From Gammaproteobacteria bacterium (lineage in GTDB: Bacteria > Pseudomonadota > Gammaproteobacteria > UBA6429 > Thiohalophilaceae), in the NCBI GenBank assembly GCA_011052165.1, contig DRJN01000312.1:1-19635 (forward strand): 19,635 bases of DNA. Direction: 5' to 3'. Below are positions 8,067-16,800 of the stretch, in pieces. The notes beneath the pieces were generated by a model that did not search any database, had not been told where the DNA came from, and saw nothing but the letters and a program-made list of their open reading frames with translations. Position 1 is the first letter of the stretch; every line of letters begins with the position of its first letter. The position numbers were made by a program, and so were the translations under genes.

Positions 8067-8948
8067 ATGGATCTATCCGTTATCATTCCCGTTTACAATG
8101 CCGAGCGGCATGTCGAATCCGCCGTGGACTCTGCCCTGCGCCAGAAAGAGGTTGCCGAGGTTATCCTGATTGAGGACAAATCTCCCGATAATGCGCTGGA
8201 AATTTGTCGACGGCTGGAACAGAAACATCCACGGGTAAAGCTGTTCCAACACAGCGATGGGGAAAATCACGGGGCAGGAGAAAGTAGAAATCTCGGCATA
8301 AAAAAGGCCGGCTGTGAGTATATCGCCTTTCTGGACGCGGATGATTATTACCTGGATAACTGTTTCTCAACGGCTACCGAGGTTCTCGAAAACGACAGTA
8401 GTCTCGATGGCACATACGGAGCCGTCGGTGCTGAATTTGAGAATGAAGAAGCCAGGCGGCGTTATTTCCTGACGCACCACGATGAAATAGCAACCGTTGA
8501 TGAATGGGTCACGCCCGAGCAACTCTTCCACTACCTGGTGCTTGGCTGCGCCGGCTACATCCACCTGAATGGCCTGGTCGTCAAAAAAACCGGTCTGTTG
8601 GAAGTTGGTCTGCTACCGGAACTCCGCCTCCACCAGGATATGGTGCTGACGGTTAAGCTGGCCGCCAGGCTTCGGCTCGCTGCCGGGCAGGTGAATGAAC
8701 CCGTCTCAATCCGGTGTCTGCATCTTGATAATCGTATCACCAGTTTGAAGACTGATTTCTCGGTTACCCAATTTCGGGCTTATCAATATCTGCTGAACTG
8801 GTCCCGGCAGGAATCGCTCCCCAATGAAAAACAGAAAATAATTCGCACCCGATACTGGTCGCTCGGTCTTCGCCGCCACAGGAAAGAAAAAAACCTGCCT
8901 GCGGCCCTGTACTACTACGCTGCACTGCACCTCTTCGGCGTTGAATAG
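8067..8948 (+). CDS. GT2-family glycosyltransferase (first of a tandem pair)
   Basis: A GT-A fold, family 2 inverting glycosyltransferase of 293 residues. It opens with MDLSVIIPVYNAERHVESAV, the classic family 2 N-terminus, followed by the nucleotide-binding acidic pair E36-D37 (LIEDKSPDNA). The metal-binding DxD is D90-A-D92 in AFLDADDYY. The C-terminal part (LPELRLHQDMVLTVKLA) carries the ED/HQD-like acidic region expected near the catalytic base. No membrane segment is evident, so it should act at the cytosolic face. I chose ATG 8067; an in-frame GTG at 7995 would add 24 residues upstream of the conserved start. It is oriented opposite to both flanking operons and coupled to the next gene. 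Donor sugar unknown. Confidence 0.88.
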   Translation: MDLSVIIPVYNAERHVESAVDSALRQKEVAEVILIEDKSPDNALEICRRLEQKHPRVKLFQHSDGENHGAGESRNLGIKKAGCEYIAFLDADDYYLDNCFSTATEVLENDSSLDGTYGAVGAEFENEEARRRYFLTHHDEIATVDEWVTPEQLFHYLVLGCAGYIHLNGLVVKKTGLLEVGLLPELRLHQDMVLTVKLAARLRLAAGQVNEPVSIRCLHLDNRITSLKTDFSVTQFRAYQYLLNWSRQESLPNEKQKIIRTRYWSLGLRRHRKEKNLPAALYYYAALHLFGVE

Positions 8949-8949
8949 C

Positions 8950-9876
8950 ATGAATGTTGAAAGCGAACAGCTCATCAGCGTTATCATACCGACCTACAAT
9001 CGCGCCGATCTGATCGGTCGCACGATCGACAGCGTGCTCGCGCAATCCTGGCAGGATCTGGAAATCGTCGTGGTCGATGATGCTTCCACAGATGATACAC
9101 GCACTGTCGTACAGGCTATTCCCGATCCCCGCGTCCGCTATATTGGTCTTGAGAAAAATAGCGGGCCATCGACAGCCCGTAATACCGGCGTGGAACAGGC
9201 CAAAGGCCGTTTCATTTCCTTTCTGGATTCAGACGATGAATGGTGCCCGGAAAAAACAGCGCGCCAGTTCACAGCACTTACGCGCCAGACAAACCCGGAT
9301 AATGTAGTCTGTTATACACAGGCGCTCATCGTACAGAACGACGGTACGCGTCTGCTACCAACCCGGCGGAAACGTGCCGATGAGTCAGTGGGTGATTATG
9401 TCATCTGTGGGAGTCACGGGCTGATTCATACCAGCTCACTCATGCTGCCTCGTACGCTCGCACTGGCCAACCCGTTTCCGGTGGATCAGAAGATATTCGA
9501 AGACTGGGATCTATTTCTGAGACTGGAAGAAAATGGCGTACAGTGGCTTTACCTGGACGAACCGCTGATCACCTGGCACAACGATGCCCGTGAGGGCCGC
9601 CTGACATCATCCAGACACGACGGCTCGGACTGGCTCGATACCCACAGACGTCATCTGTCGAAAAAGGCACAGAAGGCCTTTACCATAAAAGGTATCGTAC
9701 GGCCGCTTATGAGGGCCAGAGAACGGAAATGGTACACGCTGAAGTCACTTGTCTGGGCTTTTCCCGGCAGCAACATGTCGATCGGCGAGGCCCTGAAACA
9801 AGCGATCAAGATTTTCGTACCACCTGATCTCATCAAACGGGTGAAAGTCTGGCCCCCTGCCCGCTCACCCCGTTAA
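8950..9876 (+). CDS. GT2-family glycosyltransferase (second of the tandem pair)
   Basis: A family 2 GT-A glycosyltransferase of 308 residues. It shows ISVIIPTYNRADLIGRTIDS, the nucleotide-binding VVDDASTDDT, the NSGPSTARNTGVEQAKG segment and the metal-binding D93-S-D95 (FLDSDDEW). A later FEDWDLFLRLEE gives the ED motif of the catalytic-base region. The start ATG 8950 lies one base after the stop of the previous gene, so translation is probably coupled; a TTG at 8941 is an unlikely alternative. The C-terminus is Lys/Arg rich. Its stop is only eight bases from the stop of the convergent asparagine-synthetase-like gene, with no clear terminator in between, so the two transcripts probably overlap. 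It most likely adds another residue to the glycan of this locus. Confidence 0.88.
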   Translation: MNVESEQLISVIIPTYNRADLIGRTIDSVLAQSWQDLEIVVVDDASTDDTRTVVQAIPDPRVRYIGLEKNSGPSTARNTGVEQAKGRFISFLDSDDEWCPEKTARQFTALTRQTNPDNVVCYTQALIVQNDGTRLLPTRRKRADESVGDYVICGSHGLIHTSSLMLPRTLALANPFPVDQKIFEDWDLFLRLEENGVQWLYLDEPLITWHNDAREGRLTSSRHDGSDWLDTHRRHLSKKAQKAFTIKGIVRPLMRARERKWYTLKSLVWAFPGSNMSIGEALKQAIKIFVPPDLIKRVKVWPPARSPR

Positions 9877-9884
9877 CAACATCG

Positions 9885-11324
9885 CTAGCGGCGAACCAGG
9901 CGCCGCACACGACGGGCAATAGCTCGCAGATAGCGGCGTATTCCCTTCCTCTTTGCTGTCGGATTAATTGGTTCGCACAAAACCTCAGGCCACAGGGCCA
10001 ACATAAGTTGCCGGTAGAGTTCAAAATCAGGCGCCTTCCTTAGATCTTCATCGACTGCCAGCATATCCACCAGTAATTGCCGATTGTTGAAGGGAATAAA
10101 TATCTCTTGCCAGGCTGCGTCGAATTCCAGGCAGTTATGTGCAAACCAGCTACCGGTCCGTTGCTCCCAGTAGAACAGATCAAGCATGTTATAGCCGTGT
10201 GGATCACCGGCGTCGTCCAGCCACGCAGCGAAGTATTTCCTGGCAAAAGGATGTTCCATGCCGGTCGCTGTCATCAGGTATTCAGCGGTAATGGTCTGTG
10301 TCGGCTCAGGACGCCGGTAGTAACAACGCACGACCTCTGAAACATTTCCCGTAACACCCACTTTTTTCCGTCCATAGTAGTTCAGCTCGCTTTGCAGTGG
10401 CGCCAGTCTGGTGGGGTGTGCAAAAGGCATGTTGCTGTTAAACACTCCCGCGAATTCCGGCGTGACCTCCGTACCGTGCTCGATAATATCGTGTGGTAAC
10501 TCCAGCTTGACCAGCAGCCGTTCAGGAATACGGACGTCCATGTGGGTCCATGCCATATCCGGTCTCCTGGCGGTATAGTAGCTGAGCTCCCGGGCTATCG
10601 GTTGACAGGCTGCCAGCATCAGCCGGCTGTCCCAGCCCGCGCTCATCGCCACGGCCAGGTCGAAGCGGTTGGCGGCGCTCTGCATCATGCCTGTCAGGGT
10701 TTCGGCAATACCACCAACCGCGTCGTCCAACGAACGTCCTGGAAAGGACTCACGCGGCCAGAATCTGTGGACTTCACCGGTTTGCAATTCCAGGTAACGA
10801 TTGGGCAACAGCCGTCGGACTTCCCGGTAGGGGGAACTGTCCCCCGGCCACCAGCTTTCCGGGCTCTGCGACTGAAACCATTCGATGAAGTCCAGGGCGT
10901 CGGGATCCATCTCCAGGTTCAGGGCTTTAGCGATATGACCAGGTTGTGAAGCGCACCAGAGCTCGCCTGTCTGTCGCTTGTCGGCATAAAATACTTGCCG
11001 CAGGCCGGTGGCGTCCCCCAGTAGCCGGGTACTCTGCCTGTCATTCACCAGCAGTACCCAGCGCCCTCCCAGGGGAGCAACGATCTCGAACAGGTCGCCA
11101 CCCTGCTCTATCGAGGTAATCAGCTTATCGAGAATGTCGGCATTGCTGGCATGTGGATGCCGTGGATCGAGCAGGTAGCCGATCACGGTTATCGATACCG
11201 GATCGCGCTCTACCTGCTCAACATTGAGGTCGGAGTGCGCAATAAGGTGGAACGTCTCTCCAACACCTAACTGCTGCCAGTCACTAAATCCTGCCGGGAT
11301 ACGCGGTCCGAGGATGAACTGCAT
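9885..11324 (-). CDS. Asparagine-synthetase-like PP-loop protein lacking the glutaminase cysteine (paralogue 1)
   Basis: About 479 residues with the two-domain layout of asparagine synthetase. The N-terminal half resembles a degenerate class II glutamine amidotransferase domain (GGRWVLLVNDRQSTRLLGDATGLRQVFY split at about residues 87-113, then ASQPGHIAKAL), but there is no N-terminal Cys, so no glutaminase activity is expected. The C-terminal half has a PP-loop ATP-pyrophosphatase site, SAGWDS at residues 228-233, a variant of SGGxDS. These enzymes adenylate a carboxylate for attack by a nitrogen nucleophile. Known relatives without the cysteine include beta-lactam and carbapenam synthetases. 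The protein ends in a very basic tail of about 22 residues. Start ATG 11324 is preferred; TTG 11351 or 11366 would lengthen it. It lies downstream of the sulfotransferase. Amidation or similar modification of a uronic acid is an inference. Confidence 0.8.
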   Translation of the reverse strand: MQFILGPRIPAGFSDWQQLGVGETFHLIAHSDLNVEQVERDPVSITVIGYLLDPRHPHASNADILDKLITSIEQGGDLFEIVAPLGGRWVLLVNDRQSTRLLGDATGLRQVFYADKRQTGELWCASQPGHIAKALNLEMDPDALDFIEWFQSQSPESWWPGDSSPYREVRRLLPNRYLELQTGEVHRFWPRESFPGRSLDDAVGGIAETLTGMMQSAANRFDLAVAMSAGWDSRLMLAACQPIARELSYYTARRPDMAWTHMDVRIPERLLVKLELPHDIIEHGTEVTPEFAGVFNSNMPFAHPTRLAPLQSELNYYGRKKVGVTGNVSEVVRCYYRRPEPTQTITAEYLMTATGMEHPFARKYFAAWLDDAGDPHGYNMLDLFYWEQRTGSWFAHNCLEFDAAWQEIFIPFNNRQLLVDMLAVDEDLRKAPDFELYRQLMLALWPEVLCEPINPTAKRKGIRRYLRAIARRVRRLVRR

Positions 11325-11397
11325 ACGGTATCGTTCACTTGGTGTTGCCAAGCAACTTACACCCAAAATAACGGGAATCGAATTGATCAGAGCATCC

Positions 11398-12312
11398 CTA
11401 GAACAGCTGAGTTCGTGATAATATTTTTTCAGCCATCGTCAACCAGGCTATGGAATAGCCCCCCACCATGGCGGTCAGTTTCTTTAACATGGGATGGTAT
11501 TTTTCCGCCAGGTAATAGCTGATTTCGGCCGGCATATTTACCGACTTTGCGGCATTGACTTTTGTCTTTACCTTCATCCTGTCAACAGCAAACCGGCTGT
11601 GGACACCCAGGAAGTTGTAGATATCGGTGATCAACTTGCCGGGATCACGCTGGACATCTTCAAAAAACCCGATATAGATTTGCTCTTCCGGGAAACAGGC
11701 ATGCCAGATATCCAGTGTACGGACATAGTCACCGCGCAGGCTCTGGTCATCTGAATCGATGAACTGCCGGGCTTTATCCAGGTCATTAATGTCCTTGAAC
11801 ATCCCCAACATCGAAATAAAGCGCAGATGCGACCAGGCACGTTCGATCGGGTTTCTCAATATCATTATGATTTTCAGGTCAGGGACAATTCCCCGGATAT
11901 GTGCAACATCTCTCAGGTCAAGAATGGAATAAGACGGTGTGATTTCCCCTTTTAACTTGCCATCCGCGGGTCTGAATAAAGAAAAATACCAGTGGTCCCC
12001 GTAGGTGCCGAGATAGTAGTGCAGCAACCAGGCCACTGTTTGCCAGTCTTTGGCGCTGATCGAGGCTTTTAAATCGCCGTGAAGGTTCTTTCTGAACTGC
12101 TTGTTAAAGCGTTCTCTGCCCAGCAGGCGGTGAAGCAGGTGGTCGGTCGACAGATGGCTGGGGGACGGATAATGGGGCGAGCGGTCGAAATAGTGTAGTT
12201 CCTTAATAGGCGGCAACCAGATGTCCGGATGCCTTTGCAGGTTCTCGTACAGCCATGACGTCGCCGCTTTCTGTGCGCCGATACCGAGAAAATCTATTTT
12301 ATTTTCACTCAT
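11398..12312 (-). CDS. PAPS-dependent sulfotransferase
   Basis: A cytosolic-type sulfotransferase of 304 residues related to carbohydrate sulfotransferases. It would move sulfate from 3'-phosphoadenosine-5'-phosphosulfate to a sugar hydroxyl or amine. The 5'-phosphosulfate-binding loop is IGAQKAATSWLYENL (about residues 11-25), followed by the HPDIWLPPIKELHYFD segment typical of heparan-sulfotransferase-like bacterial enzymes. The 3'-phosphate-binding motif is ILRNPIERAWSHLRF (residues 151-165). The later FFEDVQRDPGKLI segment resembles the family's conserved end. ATG 12312 is chosen because the conserved part begins seven residues later; further upstream the frame is open only with low-complexity sequence overlapping the neighbouring gene. 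It is flanked by the two asparagine-synthetase-like paralogues in one apparent operon, implying joint modification of the same polymer. The acceptor is not known. Confidence 0.9.
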   Translation of the reverse strand: MSENKIDFLGIGAQKAATSWLYENLQRHPDIWLPPIKELHYFDRSPHYPSPSHLSTDHLLHRLLGRERFNKQFRKNLHGDLKASISAKDWQTVAWLLHYYLGTYGDHWYFSLFRPADGKLKGEITPSYSILDLRDVAHIRGIVPDLKIIMILRNPIERAWSHLRFISMLGMFKDINDLDKARQFIDSDDQSLRGDYVRTLDIWHACFPEEQIYIGFFEDVQRDPGKLITDIYNFLGVHSRFAVDRMKVKTKVNAAKSVNMPAEISYYLAEKYHPMLKKLTAMVGGYSIAWLTMAEKILSRTQLF

Positions 12313-12376
12313 ACCCACCACATCATACGCGGGTGCCGGGCGAATTCCTCTGAGCACTTGCACGTATAGACACAAC

Positions 12377-13849
12377 CTAGCCACCAACGCGGAACAGGCG
12401 GCGAAGTTTACGACCGATCCTGCCCGGTGGCCGCGGCTGTGGGCTGATCGGCTCGCACAGGACTGCCGGCCACAAGCGTCCAATGGTGGCATGAAATAGT
12501 CGGTAGTCCGGCCTCCTGCGGTAACGTTCGTCGACGGAAAGCAGCGTCACCAATACCTCCCGACAATTATAGGGTGTGAAAATATCCTGCCAGGCACAGT
12601 CAAATTCGAGCTGTGTCATGGCCAGCCAGTTTCCGTGGCCCTGCTCCCACTCGAAAAGATCCAGCACATTCTGCCCATGCCCTTCACCCAGCCCGGTGAG
12701 CCATTCTTCGAATCCTTGCAGGGCAAAATCCAGGCCCCCCATTTTTTGCAGGCGGGCCAGGTCAGCGCCGGTAACAGGCCGTCGGTCCAGATCAGGCAGC
12801 TGATCGCGGAACGAACAGCGACCGATCTCCGCTCCGCTGCCGGTCAATGCCACCTTGCGGCGCTGCGACCAGGCAAGAATCGCTTCAGCATCCCCACCGT
12901 AGTGATCGTGTGCGAAACAGACGTTGCGTTTAAAGCGATAGCTGAACTCCCCACTCATATAGGGCGCTGCTTTGACAACCTGATGTTGCAACCCAAGCCG
13001 GGCAAGCAAACGGGAGGGTGTCACGATGTCACGTGCCGTATCCGGCATCTTTCCCTGCCGCACAGTCATGTAGCCGAGCTTGTCCTTCACATTGCGCGAC
13101 GCCGCAAGGACCAGGCGGCTGTCCCAGCCGGCCGTGATGCCAAGTGTGAGATCAAAACGCATGACAGCCGCTTCGATCAACGCCGGTAGCAGGTGTGCGA
13201 GCTTATCGACACCATCTTCGAGGCTTACCGGTTCCAATGGTCGTTGCGGCCAGTAGCGGTGATCCTGACCGGCATGCAGATCAAGGTAGTGATTCGGCAA
13301 CAGGTGCCTTACTTCTTTATACGGCGTTCTGGTCGTCGGCCAGCGCGACTCGGAATGATTTCTGAAGGCATGCGTGTCGACAAAAGTGCGAGCTGCCTCA
13401 CCCATATCCAGACCAAGGCACTCTGCGAGGATGCCAGGCTGCGATCCCACCCAGATACCGCCGGCATGCCGCTGTGGTGTGAAGAATGCCTGACGCAAAC
13501 CAAGGGCATCGGTAAACAGCACGGCATGCTGCGCCTGGGTCGCCACGATAATCCAGCGCCCACCATAAGTGCCGGTGGCATCGATCAGCTCGTTGATTGA
13601 GGAGAAGCTGTTCAGCAGGTGTTGCAATATTGCCTTGTCGTTCGCCGCCGGGTCGGCAGGATCCAGGATAAAACCCAACAGTGTCAGGGAATAATGTGCA
13701 TCACTCACCTGGACGGTATTGAGTCCGGGGTGCGCTGTAAGGTGGATATCCTCACCAACACGCAGTGCCTGCCATTCACGGAGACCGTCAACAGCTTTTG
13801 GTCCGAGAAGAAACTGGTTCGGGAAAAGCCGTGTATCCTCAACATCCAT
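12377..13849 (-). CDS. Asparagine-synthetase-like PP-loop protein lacking the glutaminase cysteine (paralogue 2)
   Basis: A 490-residue paralogue of the gene at 9885-11324. Shared blocks are NQFLLGPK/MQFILGPR near the start, YGGRWIIV, LFTDALGLRQAFF, GSQPGILAECL, EVRHLLPNHYLDL, the PP-loop TAGWDS (residues 239-244), LEFDCAWQDIFTPYN and LWPAVLCEPISP. As in paralogue 1 there is no N-terminal Cys, so glutamine hydrolysis is not expected, and the C-terminus is short and basic (GRKLRRLFRVGG). ATG 13849 follows the stop of the large lipoprotein gene by seven bases, indicating one mRNA. The sulfotransferase starts 64 bases downstream. The pair may form a heterodimer or modify different residues. Carboxylate adenylation is known for the PP-loop superfamily; the substrate is inference only. 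Confidence 0.82.
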   Translation of the reverse strand: MDVEDTRLFPNQFLLGPKAVDGLREWQALRVGEDIHLTAHPGLNTVQVSDAHYSLTLLGFILDPADPAANDKAILQHLLNSFSSINELIDATGTYGGRWIIVATQAQHAVLFTDALGLRQAFFTPQRHAGGIWVGSQPGILAECLGLDMGEAARTFVDTHAFRNHSESRWPTTRTPYKEVRHLLPNHYLDLHAGQDHRYWPQRPLEPVSLEDGVDKLAHLLPALIEAAVMRFDLTLGITAGWDSRLVLAASRNVKDKLGYMTVRQGKMPDTARDIVTPSRLLARLGLQHQVVKAAPYMSGEFSYRFKRNVCFAHDHYGGDAEAILAWSQRRKVALTGSGAEIGRCSFRDQLPDLDRRPVTGADLARLQKMGGLDFALQGFEEWLTGLGEGHGQNVLDLFEWEQGHGNWLAMTQLEFDCAWQDIFTPYNCREVLVTLLSVDERYRRRPDYRLFHATIGRLWPAVLCEPISPQPRPPGRIGRKLRRLFRVGG

Positions 13850-13856
13850 GCAATTT

Positions 13857-16800
13857 TTACTGTACAACCACCGCCAGATAATTCGAATTCGACCCACTGG
13901 CGCCAGTAGCCAGGTTCCCGCCCAGGCTTATCGTGCCGGGTGCAACAAAGGCCTGCGAATAGACGCGCAGGGTTGACGACAACGGGTCGGTGGTTTGTAC
14001 ATTGACACCGGCGTCGAGAAAACTGCTGGTTGCTGGATTCAGCCAGTTCGGCAGTGAGGTCGCCCCGGCGTCATAGGCCACGTAAACTGTAACCGGCCGA
14101 TCCACGGTAAAATCAATGTAACTTGCACTGCTGTCGGCATTCTCCGCATCTGCGGTCTGTATCCAGATACCGCCCGCCAACGCAGCCGGGATCGATGTCA
14201 GCGTGTAGGTCTGGTCGATATAATACGTATTCCCCACCTCCAGCAAGTCCTGCTTGTGATTGGTCGGCGACACCGCACTGCAGTCGGCCGACACCAGTCG
14301 ATTACACAAACGGTCAAGAAAAAACGGCACAACGCTTGCTCCCGTCAAGCTGTTATTCCATAAACGCGCCATGATATGTATCCCCAGCGGATTCGGATGC
14401 AGCTTATTGCCGTCAACAAACAAGCTGATGCGCTCATTATCATCTGTGGTGATACCTGACGTACCGTTGTCATCGTAGAAGAAGGTAAAGAAGTCCGGCC
14501 CGGGTGAGGTATTGGTCAAGCTGTCAATAGCCGTGTTGTAACCCTGAATATCGGCATTACGGGTGGCGTTGATCGCAAATGGCAACACCGGTGGCACCTT
14601 AGCCACCCATACCGTCTTGCCCTGCCCTGTCATCGTATTGACGAGCGATTGCATGTTGGTCTGGAAGTCCGTCTTAGTGAGTGGCGTCGTACCCCCTGAA
14701 TCGTTAGTCCCCAGCAGCATCAGCGCCCGGTCGGAGCCAGGGTGACGCTCCAGGATCGAATTGATGCGGGTCAGTGTATCTGTCGTTTTATCACCGCCCA
14801 CACCTTCATTGAAGACCTGGATCGATAGGGCCGTGGCTGCCGTCAGCAGATCGTCAAGCCGTGCCTGAAAACCCTGCTGTCCGATAATCCGGCCATCCAG
14901 AGACAGGTTGTCGCCCGTGTAGAAATCAAAGGTGCCCAGCGTGATACTGTCCCCCACCGTGATGTAGTTATTACCCTGTATCCCTACACGAAGATTCTCG
15001 TCGCTGGCAACCACACCGCTGGAGCTGTTGCGCAGGAAGCCGCGCAGCCCCTGCCCGGCCAGGAAGTAATCTCCCTGTACTGGCGTGCCGCAGTCAGCCG
15101 TGTAGAACCCTGACCCGGGAGGCGTCTCGGTTGCCACTGCACAGGGCACACCGGCAAATTCAAAGTCCACACTACCGCCGACCGGGCGGTTGGTTACCGC
15201 CGCCGACCCCGTCACGGCATTACCGGTCTGTACCGAGTACGCCAGTGGTGTTGATACCACCAGTGTCGGGCTGGGATCGCTGACACCCACCAACACGTTG
15301 TCAAATTTCACCGCATCCTGAGAGTACAAGGCAATCGTACCGCTCGACAGGTCCGGATCGGACACGGCAAACACCGGGTCACCAGCCACTGTCACCTGAA
15401 TCAGGCCCCCGCTCAGGTTTATTGTTACATTGAACGTCTGTTCCTCGATATAGCCACGCGCGTTGGTCGCCAGTGTCGTGAATACACCGCCCACTTTCTT
15501 TTCCAGGCGCGCAAATGATTCACGGGAACTGAACGAAACGCGGTAGTAGTTGTTAATATCCTGGTAACGGAACATGACGCCGACGTCCTGGCCATCGAAG
15601 GCAGCGCGTGACGGTATGTCTTTCTGTGGCGTGATGTCGACACTGACACTGTAGCCGGTGGCCGTCGCGAGTCCTGTCAGATAAGAATAGGTACCCAGCT
15701 TGTACGATTTATCAAAGGGTGTACCGAAATCCTGATCACCAACATCGACACTTTGATGGTATGCACCTGCCGTCGCCTGCCAGCTGGAGGCAATACCTGA
15801 ATTATCAACATTCACCCAGGCACTGACATCAGCGGGGTTGGTAAAGTCGTAGCTGACCGGCAACCCCGGATCTACCTGGGTCGTCACGTTTACCGCCGGT
15901 GACTGCACTGATTCATTTGCAGGCACCGCGTCATCAAAGGCTGACACGGTATAGCTGTAAGCCGTATTCGCCGTCAGACCCGTATTGCTATAGCTGTTTG
16001 CCGTCACCTGCGCAACCTGCACACCACCGCGATACACCCGATAACCCGCTACCGTACCACCACCATTATCGGTGGATACACTCCAACCGAGATTGACCTG
16101 GGTCGCACTTACGGCGGTGGCTGTCAGGTTCAGCGGGACTGTCGGCGGTGACGTATCCAGTGTAGTCACAGTCACCGGCGGTGACGATAATGCTGACTCA
16201 TTGTCGGGTACTGCATCATCAAAGGCCGATACCGAGTAATTGTAGGCGGTGCTCGCCGTCAGACCAGTATCACTGTAGCTCGTACCACCGGACGTCACCG
16301 TTGCCACCAGCGCGGTGTCGCGGTACACCCGGTAACCCGCCACTGACCCGCCACCGTTATCAGTCGAAGCGCTCCAGCTCAGATCTACCTGCGTTTCGCT
16401 GACTGCGGTCGCACTCAGATTCTGCGGTACCGTGGGTGGTAACGTATCCAGGGTGGTCACACTCACCGGGGGGGATGATTGCGCGGATTCATTGGCCGGC
16501 ACGGCGTTATCAAAGGCCGATACTGTGTAGTTGTAGGCAGTGTTCCCCGTCAAACCGGTATCGTTGTAACTGGTTACCGCCACCTGTGTTAAAAATGTAC
16601 CATCGCGATATACCCGGTAGCCGGCTACCGCACCGCCACCATTGTCAGTGGAAACATTCCAGCCCAGATTCACCTGGGTTTCACTAACCGCGGTCGCATT
16701 CAGACCCTGCGGCACGGTGGGCGGTGACGTATCCAGGGTGGTCACGTTCACTGGCGATGACTGGGCCGATTCGTTGGCTGGCGTCGCGTCATCAACGGCC

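Noticed and set aside
12313..12492. Sixty-residue N-terminal extension of the sulfotransferase
   Set aside because: The extension overlaps the 3' end of the neighbouring gene, has no family resemblance, and the conserved PAPS loop begins just after the internal ATG at 12312.
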